Positions 31,321-41,221 of a stretch of DNA of 64,000 bases are shown here, piece by piece (the first letter of the stretch is position 1; each line of letters begins with the position of its first letter). Source of the DNA: Bryopsis sp. KO-2023 (Eukaryota; Chlorophyta; Ulvophyceae; Bryopsidales; Bryopsidaceae); contig BSYQ01000002.1 of NCBI GenBank assembly GCA_030272585.1, forward strand, positions 8,769,116 through 8,833,115. Reading direction: 5' to 3'. A program made the translations under genes and the position numbers. Below the pieces are notes generated by a model. That model made no database searches. It had not been told where the DNA came from and was given only the letters and a program-made list of their open reading frames with translations.

Positions 31321-34300
31321 CTATTCTCTTCCTTTCTGCAACTCTTTTCTTTCTTTCTCTTTAAATGCGCGAAGTATATCTGGTGCGTTAACCAGATTAG
31401 CTTCAGGTTCCCAAGTAGCGTCAAGTAGATCGTATCCTTTCCACAGCACTAGGTATTCACGATTGCGTTTACCTCTAGCCCTTAGGATATTTTCGACCTC
31501 ATACTCTACTTCGCTACCAATCAACTCTCCTTCTGGAGGTTGTATCTGCCTGCTGTTATCACTCGAGGCGTGATAACGCTTGAACTTAGAAACATGAAAC
31601 ACTGGGTGAATGAGCCATGTTTCCGGAAGTTGAACTCTGTAAGCCACCTTTGATATTTTCTCCACAATTTCAAAGGGACCCACAAATCGACGGCGCAGTT
31701 TGGGACTCACTTTGTTCAAAGCAGCCAACGGAATAAAACGGCTTTTTATCAGGACTTTATCCCCTTTTTCAAAAGCAATATCTTTCCTCTTCTTGTTTGC
31801 ACTCACACACATTCTGTGTTGTGCTCTAGAGTAATATGCTTTTGCGGTATCTAAGTCCTGTGCCATCCGTGCTACCATAGTCTTCACTGCTTCCACTTGA
31901 AATTGCGTTGCCGTCCCACCAATGTTTGGTGTTTCTGGATGGTACCCATACATCAAGTATGCAGGTGCGAACCCTGTACTCGCATTCACTGCATTGTTTG
32001 CTGCAAACTCTGCTGTAGGTAAATACTCAACCCACTTATGGGGATACCTCTCAGCATATGGCCTTAGAAAATTTTCCAGAGTACGTATGGTAACCTCACT
32101 CTGCCCATCCGTCTGAGGGTGGTAAGCTGTACTCATACGAATCTCTGTACCCAGAGCTTTAAAAAGCGTCTGCCAGAACTTGCTGGTAAAGCGAGGGTCT
32201 CTATCAGACACAATCACTTTAGGTAGGCCATGGTTGCGGTAAACATGTTCGATAAAAAGTTGGGCGTATCCTGCAGCGGTAATCTCTTTAGTACATGGGG
32301 CGAAATGCACAAACTTGGTAAGTCTATCGACAAAGACAGCTACAGCACTAAACCCATTGGATGCTGGTAGATCTGTCACCAAGTCAGTGGTAATCTGCTC
32401 CCACTTCCGCTCAGGTATTGGCAGGGGTTGAAGTAAGCCCATAGGCTTCTGTGTGTCAGCCTTTATTTGTTGGCACACAGGGCATTCGCGCACAAATGCC
32501 TTCAACTCATTCATCCACCCCTTCCACCAATATCGCCGCGCTAGGATTTCTCCTGTTCGCGCTGGTCCTGTATGGCCTGCTGAAGGTGTCTCATGGCACT
32601 CCTTCATGATCTTATTGCGCTGGCCTTTAGGAACCACCACTTTCTCGACTAATCCTCTCTTTGGGACCGTCCAGAGTATTCCCTCTCTGAGGAAATATCC
32701 CTCAACTTCCTCGCCACTCTCAAGCTTCCGCAATATCTTCACCAAGGAGTTATCAGCTTGGAGGGCTTGTTTCCACTCATCTTGGCTTGCTTGATGCACT
32801 TGCCAAGTGGAAATGTTCATCGCAGTTTCCACGGGCTTAGGAACACTGCGGGAGAGAGCATCTGCTAACACATTAGCCTTGCCTTTGATATAGGAGATCT
32901 TGGGGTTGATCGAAGTCAGGTACCCCGCCTCAAGCCATCTTGCTTGGGTTCTAGAAAGGTTCCTCTGCGACAGAATATGTGTCAGAGGTTGGTGGTCAGT
33001 GAACACTGTTACTCCACCCGCACAACCTTCTAGATAATGTCTCCACTGCACCATCGCATAACATATTGCACACAACTCTTTGTCGTATGGTGCATAGTTA
33101 AGCTCGGCAGGCTTGAATCTACGTGAGAGGTAAGCTATTGGCTGTAGCCCCTCTCCGTGATCCTGTGTTAACACGGCACCGATGGCCTCATTCGACGCAT
33201 CAGTGATCACAGTGTAAGGCAGTGACGCATCTGGAAAAATAAGGACGGGAGCTTGACTTAAACGCTTTTTCAGTTCATTGAATGCGCCACGCTCAACCTG
33301 TCCCCATCTCCAGGGATGGTCTTTTTTCACTAAGTCATGGAGTGGTCCAGCAACATGTGCAAACTGGGGAATGAATTTCCTGTAGTATGAAACCATTCCA
33401 AGGAAACTACGTACATCGCTAACACTCTGTAGTTCCTTCCACTCCTTCACTGCCTTCACTTTTTGTTCCTGTGGTTTTAACCCACTTCCGCTAATGCGGT
33501 AGCCAAGATAGTCTACTGTTGCGACAGCCAGCTCACTTTTACTTGCCTTAGCAAAAAGCTGATATTCTGCTAGTCGCGACAGGACTTTCTCTAAGTGTTC
33601 GGCATGCTGTTCCATATTTTCAGAGAAGATGAGTATGTCATCGATAAAGACAACAACAAAATCATCTAAAAACTCTGCGAGTAGGTCTTGCACTAGAGTT
33701 TGGAATTGCGCTGGGCAATTGGTTAGCCCAAAAGGCGCTACCAAAAACTCAAAGTGACCGTATCTCGTGCGGAACGCTGTTTTATCTGTGTCAGATGGCC
33801 TTACTGGAAATTGCCAATAGCCTGATCGCAGATCTAACTTCGAGAACACTTTGGCTTTGAACACTCTATCCATCAATTCTTCTGGCAGGGGTAAAGGATA
33901 CCGGTTTTTCACCGTCACCTTATTGATCCACCTGTAATCCACACACATCCTTAAGCCTCCATCCTTTTTCGGTACAAATAGGATTGGCGCGCCCCAAGGG
34001 GACTCGGATGGTTTGATTTTCTTCTGTTCCAGAAGGTAGTCCACTTGTGCTTTCACTTCATCCAGCTCTGCTGGTGAAAGCTTGTATATTGGACGATGGA
34101 TAGGTGTTGGATCCTCCAGGTCTATCTTAAACTCATGACCTTTTCTCTTCGGAGGGATCCCTGGGGGTAAATCACGAGGGAACACACCACGGTGTGTTTC
34201 TACCACCTTTTTAATTTCGGCAGGGGTGTCTGAACGAATAAGTTTGCCAATCTCATCCTCAGTGTTGAATGGCTGTGTTCGCTCTATTGCGTCAGGCAAT

Positions 34301-35061
34301 TCATGTTGGCCTAAAGCTTTCTCTTCAGACTCTTGCACTACAACCATGAATGCTGTCTCTGTTTTGAGATGACGCATCATTCGTTTAGCTGAACACTCAG
34401 TCACTGGCACTTCTTGCAGTATCGACTGTACTTTTCGTTCAGGTTCAATACTCTCTTGGGTTGGATGACGCAACGGGAGATGAAACACTTGGCTGTTTTT
34501 GCAAACTGAAATCTCATTCTGCTGAAAGTCTATGCGGGGGTTTTCTTTCTGCAACCAAGGCATGCCCAATATTAGGTCATAACCAAGGTCTGGGAACAGA
34601 TCCGCTTTCATTTTGCACTTCAGCCCTCCTATCTTTACTCGGAGGTTGTTACAGCTGCCAGCCAGTTCTTTAATATCTCCGTTTGCCAACATTGCTCTCT
34701 TTGAGCTTGGTGTAATCGACAACCCGAGATCACGCGCTACCTTATCATTGATATAGTTTGCGGTACTTCCACAATCAATGAATGCATAAAGGTCCGTGGT
34801 CTTGATCCGTGCTTTTACTTCGTACCCTCTCACAGGCACTTCTTGAATTTTTAACAGAGGGCATGTGTCACCCTTGGTTGACGAAGTTGATCGAACTTCT
34901 GACACATTAACTCGCTCTGTGGTAGACCGCTGGGTTGTTTCTGACCCACTATCGTCTACGTCTGCAGGCAGGGACTCCTGTAGACTACTCTGCGACTCCA
35001 ATGAGCCCACAGATTCACTAACAGAGGGAAGAGATGCAGATGACGCATGAGGCGCGTCCAT
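31321..35061 (-). CDS. pol: Pol polyprotein of copy C, intact
   Basis: The 1246 residues from the first ATG; the frame is open further upstream to the frameshift site near 35325, so the natural product starts as a Gag-Pol fusion. Order of domains: aspartic protease (D96-C97-G98 in FIDCGST), RT (LFVPKKDGG near 361, FIDD at 472-475), RNase H (D621, D689), ADALSRS tether, integrase zinc region (H823, H830, C860, C863), catalytic D893, D953 and E989 with exactly 35 residues between the last two, GPF near 1128, and chromodomain about 1185-1233. All catalytic residues are present. It performs polyprotein cleavage, reverse transcription and integration, and is the likeliest enzyme source for copy B. 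Confidence 0.95.
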   Translation of the reverse strand: MDAPHASSASLPSVSESVGSLESQSSLQESLPADVDDSGSETTQRSTTERVNVSEVRSTSSTKGDTCPLLKIQEVPVRGYEVKARIKTTDLYAFIDCGSTANYINDKVARDLGLSITPSSKRAMLANGDIKELAGSCNNLRVKIGGLKCKMKADLFPDLGYDLILGMPWLQKENPRIDFQQNEISVCKNSQVFHLPLRHPTQESIEPERKVQSILQEVPVTECSAKRMMRHLKTETAFMVVVQESEEKALGQHELPDAIERTQPFNTEDEIGKLIRSDTPAEIKKVVETHRGVFPRDLPPGIPPKRKGHEFKIDLEDPTPIHRPIYKLSPAELDEVKAQVDYLLEQKKIKPSESPWGAPILFVPKKDGGLRMCVDYRWINKVTVKNRYPLPLPEELMDRVFKAKVFSKLDLRSGYWQFPVRPSDTDKTAFRTRYGHFEFLVAPFGLTNCPAQFQTLVQDLLAEFLDDFVVVFIDDILIFSENMEQHAEHLEKVLSRLAEYQLFAKASKSELAVATVDYLGYRISGSGLKPQEQKVKAVKEWKELQSVSDVRSFLGMVSYYRKFIPQFAHVAGPLHDLVKKDHPWRWGQVERGAFNELKKRLSQAPVLIFPDASLPYTVITDASNEAIGAVLTQDHGEGLQPIAYLSRRFKPAELNYAPYDKELCAICYAMVQWRHYLEGCAGGVTVFTDHQPLTHILSQRNLSRTQARWLEAGYLTSINPKISYIKGKANVLADALSRSVPKPVETAMNISTWQVHQASQDEWKQALQADNSLVKILRKLESGEEVEGYFLREGILWTVPKRGLVEKVVVPKGQRNKIMKECHETPSAGHTGPARTGEILARRYWWKGWMNELKAFVRECPVCQQIKADTQKPMGLLQPLPIPERKWEQITTDLVTDLPASNGFSAVAVFVDRLTKFVHFAPCTKEITAAGYAQLFIEHVYRNHGLPKVIVSDRDPRFTSKFWQTLFKALGTEIRMSTAYHPQTDGQSEVTIRTLENFLRPYAERYPHKWVEYLPTAEFAANNAVNASTGFAPAYLMYGYHPETPNIGGTATQFQVEAVKTMVARMAQDLDTAKAYYSRAQHRMCVSANKKRKDIAFEKGDKVLIKSRFIPLAALNKVSPKLRRRFVGPFEIVEKISKVAYRVQLPETWLIHPVFHVSKFKRYHASSDNSRQIQPPEGELIGSEVEYEVENILRARGKRNREYLVLWKGYDLLDATWEPEANLVNAPDILRAFKEKERKELQKGRE

Positions 35062-35277
35062 CTCATCCGGTGTGCTTTCCTTCTGTTCATTTTTCCAATC
35101 GCAGTTGTCATGTGCCGATTGGGTAGATGTGGAGAGTGTCTCTGTTCTCTCTTCACGCGGTGTACTAGTCCGCGCCCCAGGTTTTCCGCTGTGAGTACAA
35201 ACCTTTTTCGAGGCACCTACTTTTGATCTTAGCTTCCTACGCCGCCTACGAACTCTGTTTCGCTTACGACGTTTGCG

Positions 35278-35335
35278 TCGGCCAGGCTCAGACGAAGCAG
35301 TTTCCTGCCTGGCGGTCAGTTTAACATTTTTTTTA
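35278..35335 (-). promoter_or_regulatory. Candidate -1 frameshift signal, gag-pol (copy C)
   Basis: Same elements as in copy B on the minus strand: A_AAA_AAA, GTTAAAC directly before the gag TGA, then the GCCAGGC/GCCTGGC stem and the possible CGTC/GACG pseudoknot. No base in this signal differs from copy B by eye. Confidence 0.65.
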
Positions 35336-37967
35336 CATCGGGGAGGTTTTTCACCTCCTCCAATCTAGGACATTGCCTCACAGGATGACCCTTCTTTCCA
35401 CAAAGATAACAATTATATCCCCCTCCCCCCTGGGGGTTCTGTCTTCCCTGATTGGCTTGTCCTCTTCCACGGTTACCACCACCGCGTCCACGTCCACCAC
35501 CACCACGTCCTCCTCCTCGTCCTTGTTGCTGTTGCTGCTGCTGTTGCACTCCTGCGGCAGCTTGTGGTGGTGCTTGGGCTGGTGGTGTGGGGTTCTGCTG
35601 CTGCTGACCCTGATTCTGGCCTTTCTTCTTTCTTCCACCACGCCAGACTCCTTTCTTTTTCTGATTGGTTTGCCCTCCTTGGCCTTGTGTTCCAACTCCA
35701 AGGGCTTCCAATCGTTCGGCGGATATGATGGCGGCCTCGACATCTCGAGGTACCGTTGCTGCGACTAACTTCTGAACTTCACTTTTAAGTCCATCCACGA
35801 AGAGCAAATACTGGTGATCCTCTTCGAGGTCTGGAATCCTCAAGACTAACCGCTGAAACTCTTTGACAAACTGTTTCACGGTTCCAGTCTGCTTGAGTTT
35901 GTGGAGGTCACGCCACGCTTCATCCCGATCACTAGAGAATTCGAAAGCTGTAGCTAAGCCATCCATGAAGTCCATCCAGTCACGGAAGGGTGGTCTTTCA
36001 CCTCGGTGAATTTTCAACTCTTGCATCGTTAACCAATCCGAGGCAGCTCCATAAAGGTTAGTGGCCATAATCGATTGCCACTGTGCTTCATGCACTCCGC
36101 AGGTTCTCAAGTACCGCGTCATGAGCACTTGCCATTTACGGGCTTTTGGTTCTCCACTTCCGTTAAATGCGCGAGGCATTTGCAACTTGACGGTGCTAGG
36201 CAACCACTGTCCTTGCCTAGGAGGTCCTGGCCCTGCTGGTCCAGCGCCACCTCCACCTCCACCTCCATCAGGAGGTCCACCGGGAGGTCCACCGCCTCCA
36301 CCATCTCCACCGCCGCCACCACCTCCTCCGCCATCAGGCGCACCTGGAATGCGGGAAGGTGGGCGGTTTCGTCTGTCGCGGTAATCATCACCGCCATCAT
36401 CATCTGGGTCGTCATCACCAGGGTCTCCAAAGTTACCTCGCATGCGAGGAACTCGACTGGGTCCACCAGTAGACTCATATGAACCAAGTGCAGCAAAGGG
36501 ATTATTTTCTACCCTTGCTCCCAAAGCACTTAACCCAAGTCCCAATCTTCCAGTACGTGTGGGGATCTGCATGGGTTCTTTTCCTTTCTCTTCTCTGACC
36601 TGTGCCTTAGCACGCTCAAGGTCAATTTGATATAACACTTCTGCTGAGGAGAGAACTCTTGGGTTAGTTCGTGTGGGTCTACGTGATCCATCGGCAGAGT
36701 CGGGTTCTGAGATGCGTACTCCAGGCTGAGCTCTTGTACTTGGAGGTATCAATTGAGGGAATGTGAAATCAGCGTCTGGTGCGCTGTCCACTGCAGTGCA
36801 TGGTGGTGCTTCTGCAGCAACAATTTCACCCTCCTCGACCTGTACTGCTGGAGGAGCCGGTATTGTTGAGGTTCCTGCCCCAACCATTCCTACCGCGAAG
36901 CTCTGGTCTAGTGGCGGCCATGATGCAGCCAACTGCTTTACTGATTTCTTCGGCAGCGGCATCCCAAAGGCTGAGTCCTCAGGCTCAGGAGAAGTTGATT
37001 CTTCTCGCTCTGGTGATACTGCACGAGCATCACTTCCACTTTGGGCACTCTGACTTCCGCCACTCACATCCTCCATGCTTCGTTCCAGGCCAGATAATCT
37101 TAAGGCAACTACATCAGCTGCATCTTGCTGCTGATCCCAGGTTTTGGATGCCTTTTTCTCCAAGGCAATCAAATCTTTTTGAATTGCTACTCTGGAGCTC
37201 TGCAAACGCTTCACCTCAGCACCTTGTTTGTGCAAGGACTCCCGAAACAATTCTAGAGTCCGTTCGACTTTTTCGTTGGAATCCGCAACAGTTCCTAATA
37301 AGCCTTCAATTCTCCGCCCTTGAACAAGGGATAACTCGGAGAGTTGTTTTAACTGAAGTGCTGATGCTTCAGTTGCTTCTTTTAGGTCAGCAAAACGAGA
37401 GTCCGCTAGAATGTCTGCGGCATCCATTCTCCTCGTTATTGCGTCCACAGAAGCTTTGATCTCGGCTCTTTCTTTTCTATGGTCGATATCTTGGCGTAAT
37501 AGCCTCTGCTCGTATCGACTATGTTGAGCCGCTACTGAATCCAGCTTCTGCTGTTGCGACACCACCGCATGCTGTGTGGCCTCAACCTGTTGCGCATGCT
37601 GGTGCTGTGTTTCCAGCGCCTGCCCGATCACCTCTGATGCGCCAGCCAGTTGGTTCGACACAGAGGCCTCAGCATGGGCTAGCCTCTGCCCCAGTGTCTG
37701 GTCAACTTGCTGCAGGTGACCCCTTAGCCCGTGGGCTAAATCGTCCACACGGTCATGGACCGCATCCACATCCTCTCTTAAGGCTTCCGCATCAGCTCCC
37801 ATGTCTATGTCGACAGCTGCTTGCTGGACATTGTGGATGTTCTGGACGTTTATTTGTTGGTACACAACATTGGGTGCGTCAGGCAATTCCTCATCGAACT
37901 CAGGTTCAATCCCTGGCTCTTCAACTTGAGGCTCGCGCACTGCCAATGCGTGCTCACGGTCAGCCAT
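35316..37967 (-). CDS. gag: Gag polyprotein of copy C
   Basis: An 883-residue counterpart of copy B Gag with the same layout: N-terminal coiled coil, Pro/Ser-rich acidic part, Gly/Pro run (two residues longer), capsid-like domain, Gln-rich and Arg-Gly-rich stretches and the CCHC knuckle CYLCGKKGHPVRQC. The start ATG lies in the same ACCATGG context. A handful of substitutions separate it from B. It is the particle-forming protein and binds element RNA through the knuckle and RGG region. Confidence 0.93.
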   Translation of the reverse strand: MADREHALAVREPQVEEPGIEPEFDEELPDAPNVVYQQINVQNIHNVQQAAVDIDMGADAEALREDVDAVHDRVDDLAHGLRGHLQQVDQTLGQRLAHAEASVSNQLAGASEVIGQALETQHQHAQQVEATQHAVVSQQQKLDSVAAQHSRYEQRLLRQDIDHRKERAEIKASVDAITRRMDAADILADSRFADLKEATEASALQLKQLSELSLVQGRRIEGLLGTVADSNEKVERTLELFRESLHKQGAEVKRLQSSRVAIQKDLIALEKKASKTWDQQQDAADVVALRLSGLERSMEDVSGGSQSAQSGSDARAVSPEREESTSPEPEDSAFGMPLPKKSVKQLAASWPPLDQSFAVGMVGAGTSTIPAPPAVQVEEGEIVAAEAPPCTAVDSAPDADFTFPQLIPPSTRAQPGVRISEPDSADGSRRPTRTNPRVLSSAEVLYQIDLERAKAQVREEKGKEPMQIPTRTGRLGLGLSALGARVENNPFAALGSYESTGGPSRVPRMRGNFGDPGDDDPDDDGGDDYRDRRNRPPSRIPGAPDGGGGGGGGGDGGGGGPPGGPPDGGGGGGGAGPAGPGPPRQGQWLPSTVKLQMPRAFNGSGEPKARKWQVLMTRYLRTCGVHEAQWQSIMATNLYGAASDWLTMQELKIHRGERPPFRDWMDFMDGLATAFEFSSDRDEAWRDLHKLKQTGTVKQFVKEFQRLVLRIPDLEEDHQYLLFVDGLKSEVQKLVAATVPRDVEAAIISAERLEALGVGTQGQGGQTNQKKKGVWRGGRKKKGQNQGQQQQNPTPPAQAPPQAAAGVQQQQQQQQGRGGGRGGGGRGRGGGNRGRGQANQGRQNPQGGGGYNCYLCGKKGHPVRQCPRLEEVKNLPDVKKMLN

Positions 37968-38098
37968 GGTCTCTCAGCCACTATTTGGGAGTACTCAACA
38001 ACCACGGTTGGAGTTTCTCTCTACCAAACAAACAAACAAAAACGTTTGTTGCGCCACGTTCACAAGTTTCGATCTCAAGAACTTAAAGTTCTTGCCCT

Positions 38099-38110
38099 GC
38101 TCCGAAACCA
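38099..38110 (-). other. Primer-binding site (copy C)
   Basis: TGGTTTCGGAGC on the minus strand, two bases inside the 5' LTR, identical to that of copy B. Confidence 0.6.
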
Positions 38111-38112
38111 AT

Positions 38113-38538
38113 TGATAGTGAAGCTTGTGGGTGACGCAATAGTGGTCGGCTGTGTTGATTGGATTCGTGATAACTTGCTGGCTAACGCAAGTATACTTGT
38201 GGGGTTTGTTGGTTTAGACAACTCTCTAGCTAGCGCGGTTGTGAACGCTACTAGAGCACTTGGGTTGGGAAGTGATTGCGTCAGGCAAACACTTAACACA
38301 CACACACACAAACACACACACAAGCGGGAACACACCAATCCCACGAATCCCGAGTTCTTACAAAGTAAAGTGAATAAGAATGTCAAAACAACGAGTGGGC
38401 CTCTTAAGTACCCCTAAGTGTAGTACGCTGACGCATGCCCCAAACTCTGGGTCTAATCTGTCTTACTCGCGAACCCACATGCGTCAGCCACCCTCGGCTC
38501 TATCCCAAACTACCTCGTATAGCGCTAAAAGACTAACA
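38113..38538 (-). repeat. 5' LTR of copy C
   Basis: 426 bp with TG...CA ends, the same as 28434-28859 by eye, including the 6 bp that copy A lacks. Confidence 0.95.
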
Positions 38539-38694
38539 GGGACAAATAACAAAAAAATAAACGCACGAAATAACAAAAGGAACGGAGCGGGTGGTGAAGT
38601 CTGCGAGAGCAGGTGGATATATTCGAGACCCACGCAGCTACTAAAGGATAAGACTCACTCCTCTCCTACAGCTACGACACGTCCTGACTAACGC

Positions 38695-39128
38695 TTGATT
38701 TGATCGGCGGTGATGATCGGTTTCATCCCTGGCGGACCGACTACATCGGCAAACCGCATTGATGTGACGATCAACCGATCATGATCGGACCTGCACCCGA
38801 TCAGGCTCGGCCGATCACGATCACACCGTTCAAACACGGCCGATCAAGTGTCGACAGGGTGGGGTGTTTGATCGTGATCGTGATCGTGAACGGTTTCGCC
38901 GATCAAATCGGTGATCGGTGAACCGATCACGATCACGATCAACATGTGATCGGACGATCAAAAGCACGATCAACATTTGATCGGCCGATCACGATCACGA
39001 TCATCGATCAGCCAAAAATGGAAAAAAAAAAAAAAAACCGATCATTACTAATATCGGTTCTAGGACGCAGTTATCAAGTCGGATCGCTGGTCCGACCTGG
39101 TATGACCTTGGTTTTCGAAGATCGATCA
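38695..39128. repeat. Right subterminal GATCGG-rich region of hAT-1 copy 2
   Basis: Motifs of the same type as at the left end (CGATCA, TGATCG, GATCGGCCGATCA) but in a different arrangement, up to the inverted terminus at 39129-39141. The matching end of copy 1 is outside the window. Includes a 15-A run near 39022. Confidence 0.7.
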
Positions 39129-39505
39129 GATCCATAGTATGGTCGGACCTGTGCTGCACAGGTGCACAGACCTGTACAGCACAGCACAGACAGGGTCTGT
39201 GCAAAGTCTGTGCAGGTCTGTGCAAAGTCTGTGTAGGTCTGTGCACAGTCTGTGGAGTTTCTGTGCAGACTCTGTGCACATTCTGTGCAGATTCTGTGCA
39301 GTTCTGTGCTGTGCTGTGCAGTCTGTGCACCTGTGCAACACAGGTCCGACCTGTGCACAGAACAGACAGTCTGTTCTGTTCTAGCCTGTGGAATTTCGAA
39401 AAACAGGACAGGACAGCACAGGGTGCACAGAACCCGCACAGAACCCTGTCCTGTGCGATGCACAGGACAGGGGTCTGTCCTGTGCAGCCCATGACTGTCC
39501 GTGAT

Positions 39506-39835
39506 AGCGTCCATGTGTACTGCAGTCCGACATACAGATTTGTCCGTCATGGCGTCCATGTGTACTGCAGTCCGACATCCAGATTTGTCGGTCATAGCGC
39601 CAGAGAGTACGGCAGTCCGTCATCCCGGTTGGTCCGTCATAGCGTCCATGTGTACTGCAGTCCGACATACAGATTTGTCGGTCATAGCATCAAAGCGTAC
39701 TGCAGTCCGACATACAGAATTGTCAGTCATAGCGCCAGAGAGTACGGTAGTCCGTCATCCAGGCTTGTCCGACATAGCGTCCATGTGTACGGTAGTCCGA
39801 CATCCAGAATTGTCGGTCATGGCGCTGTAGGAGGT
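39506..39835. repeat. 45-bp satellite, right part
   Basis: About seven units continuing the array at 24575-24882, with the same CCGACA/TGTCGG inverted core and alternating GCGCCAGAGAGTACGG and GCGTCCATGTGTACTG halves. Confidence 0.9.
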
Positions 39836-40414
39836 TCGTCGTAGATTTTGATCTCCATCAATCTTACATCTGTTAATCAGGTGTAGATTCCTGTTGATCT
39901 TGGAGCGATTGTTAGTACTGGATGTCAGACTGGAGGGTGTAACGTGGAACCAGTACTTAAGCTAAGTACTGGCCGAAAGCTAAAGTCCGACTAAAACGTA
40001 CTACAAGCCATAACTTGGCTATAACACCTCCAAATGAGGTATGCCATATATGAAAAAGTATCAGAAAACAATTTCTGATTCAATGGCATCGGCAAAAATA
40101 CAAAAAAAAAGAGATCTAAGGTCTCTCAGCATAAAAAAACGAAATTGGAAGGTATAGAAAGAAACTAAAAGAACAGAAACAAATAAACAAAAACTCTATA
40201 ACAGGCCTCTTTTCGATTCTCTTGTTTTTTGTAACTTTTTTGAGAATAACCTTTCTTTTTAAGAGGGGTGGAGCACAAACAAAAAACAGAGAGGGTTAAA
40301 GGAATTAAATTAAACGCAATCTCCGTTTCTCTTTGCTTTGTTCTTTTTTCTTTTAAGAGGAACCTTTCTTTTCGGAGACGAAAAACGAAAAAGACTATCT
40401 GAATTACTAAGTGT
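39836..40414. other. Stretch without a recognised gene
   Basis: About 580 bp of AT-rich sequence between the satellite and the first TTTAGGG repeats. It includes a short inverted repeat AGTACTTAAGCTAAGTACT near 39953. No coding sequence is seen. Confidence 0.4.
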
Positions 40415-40441
40415 GTAGTTTAGGGTTTAGGGTTTTTAGGG
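40415..40441 (+). repeat. Short interstitial telomeric repeat abutting a poly(A) tail
   Basis: GTAGTTTAGGGTTTAGGG, then TTTTTAGGG, then directly a 15-T run (poly(A) on the minus strand). It marks the attachment point of the LINE 3' end to telomeric DNA. Confidence 0.85.
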
Positions 40442-40517
40442 TTTTTTTTTTTTTTTGCTAGAAGGTTTTACAACTCCCTTTTTGAATATCGGGCGTATAC
40501 ATAATGTTCCAACCGTT

Positions 40518-41221
40518 CCCCTCGTCTTTGTATCCGATCACAAAACCAAACAAACTAAAAATGGGAAAAACAATAAATAGAAAAAAAGAGCCCTAAGAAA
40601 GAAGGGCAAAAAACAATCCCCTAAGCCTTTAGAGGTGTCCTCCTTCCATCCTAAAATCCAATCGAACCCTAGGCTCGGGTTTTTGTTTTCGTAACCTAAC
40701 CGTCTGAGATCCCTTCTTCCAATTTTATGTTATGTCTTTACATGTCTTTACCCCTGTAACAACTAAAGGAACCGATCTTTCCTCTATTAATAACGACTTA
40801 AAAATTAGTTAATATCATGAAACTGCCCGAAGAATATATTCAAAGAACCTTTCCCCCATTTTTGATTGGACCCCTCGTCTTTGTACCCGATCACAAAACC
40901 AAACAAACTGAAATGGGAAAAACAATAAATAGGAAAAGAGAGCCCTAAGAAAGAAGGGCGAAAAACGATCCCCTAAGCCTTTAGAGGTGTCCTCCTTCCA
41001 TCCTAAAATCCAATCGAACCCTAGGCTCGGGTTTTTGTTTTCGTAACCTAACCGTCTGAGATCCCTTTTTCCAGTTTTATGTTATCCCTCTACATGTCTT
41101 TACCTCTGTAACGACTTAAGGAACCGATCTTTATTCTTTTAATAACGACTTAAGAATTAGTTAATATCACGAAACTGCCCGAAGAATGTATTCAAAAACC
41201 TTTCCCCCATTCTTGATTGGA
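40518..41221 (-). repeat. 353-bp tandem duplication at the LINE 3' end
   Basis: Two copies, 40518-40870 and 40871-41221, start CCCCTCGTCTTTGTA and end TTGATTGGA. Each includes the last codons of the ORF and its stop region; only the upstream one, in the minus sense, is attached to the ORF. They have diverged slightly. Confidence 0.9.

Larger units (their letters stand above)
28434..38538 (-). mobile_element. Ty3/gypsy chromovirus copy C, full length (10.1 kb)
   Basis: Both 426-bp LTRs are present and look identical, with gag, pol and ORF3 between them and a primer-binding site and polypurine tract in place. Gag and pol are open. ORF3 has one nonsense codon. The 5 bases on the two sides (GCAGC and GGGAC) do not match, so there is no target duplication despite the young LTRs. 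Confidence 0.95.
24964..39141 (+). mobile_element. hAT-1 copy 2, complete, carrying Ty3 copy C
   Basis: A perfect 13-bp inverted terminus CATACTATGGATC stands at both ends. The MITE sequence GTCGGACC is duplicated (24956-24963 and 39142-39149). Inside are GATC-rich subterminal regions at both ends, the transposase gene and the nested Ty3 copy C. The element is 14,178 bp with the insert and about 4.1 kb without it. Confidence 0.95.
24891..39497. mobile_element. MITE-2, split by hAT-1 copy 2
   Basis: The left 73 bp (24891-24963) and right 356 bp (39142-39497) together match MITE-1. They are flanked by the 8-bp duplication TCCGTGAT (24883-24890 and 39498-39505). The intervening 14.2 kb is hAT-1 copy 2 with Ty3 copy C. 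Confidence 0.93.
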
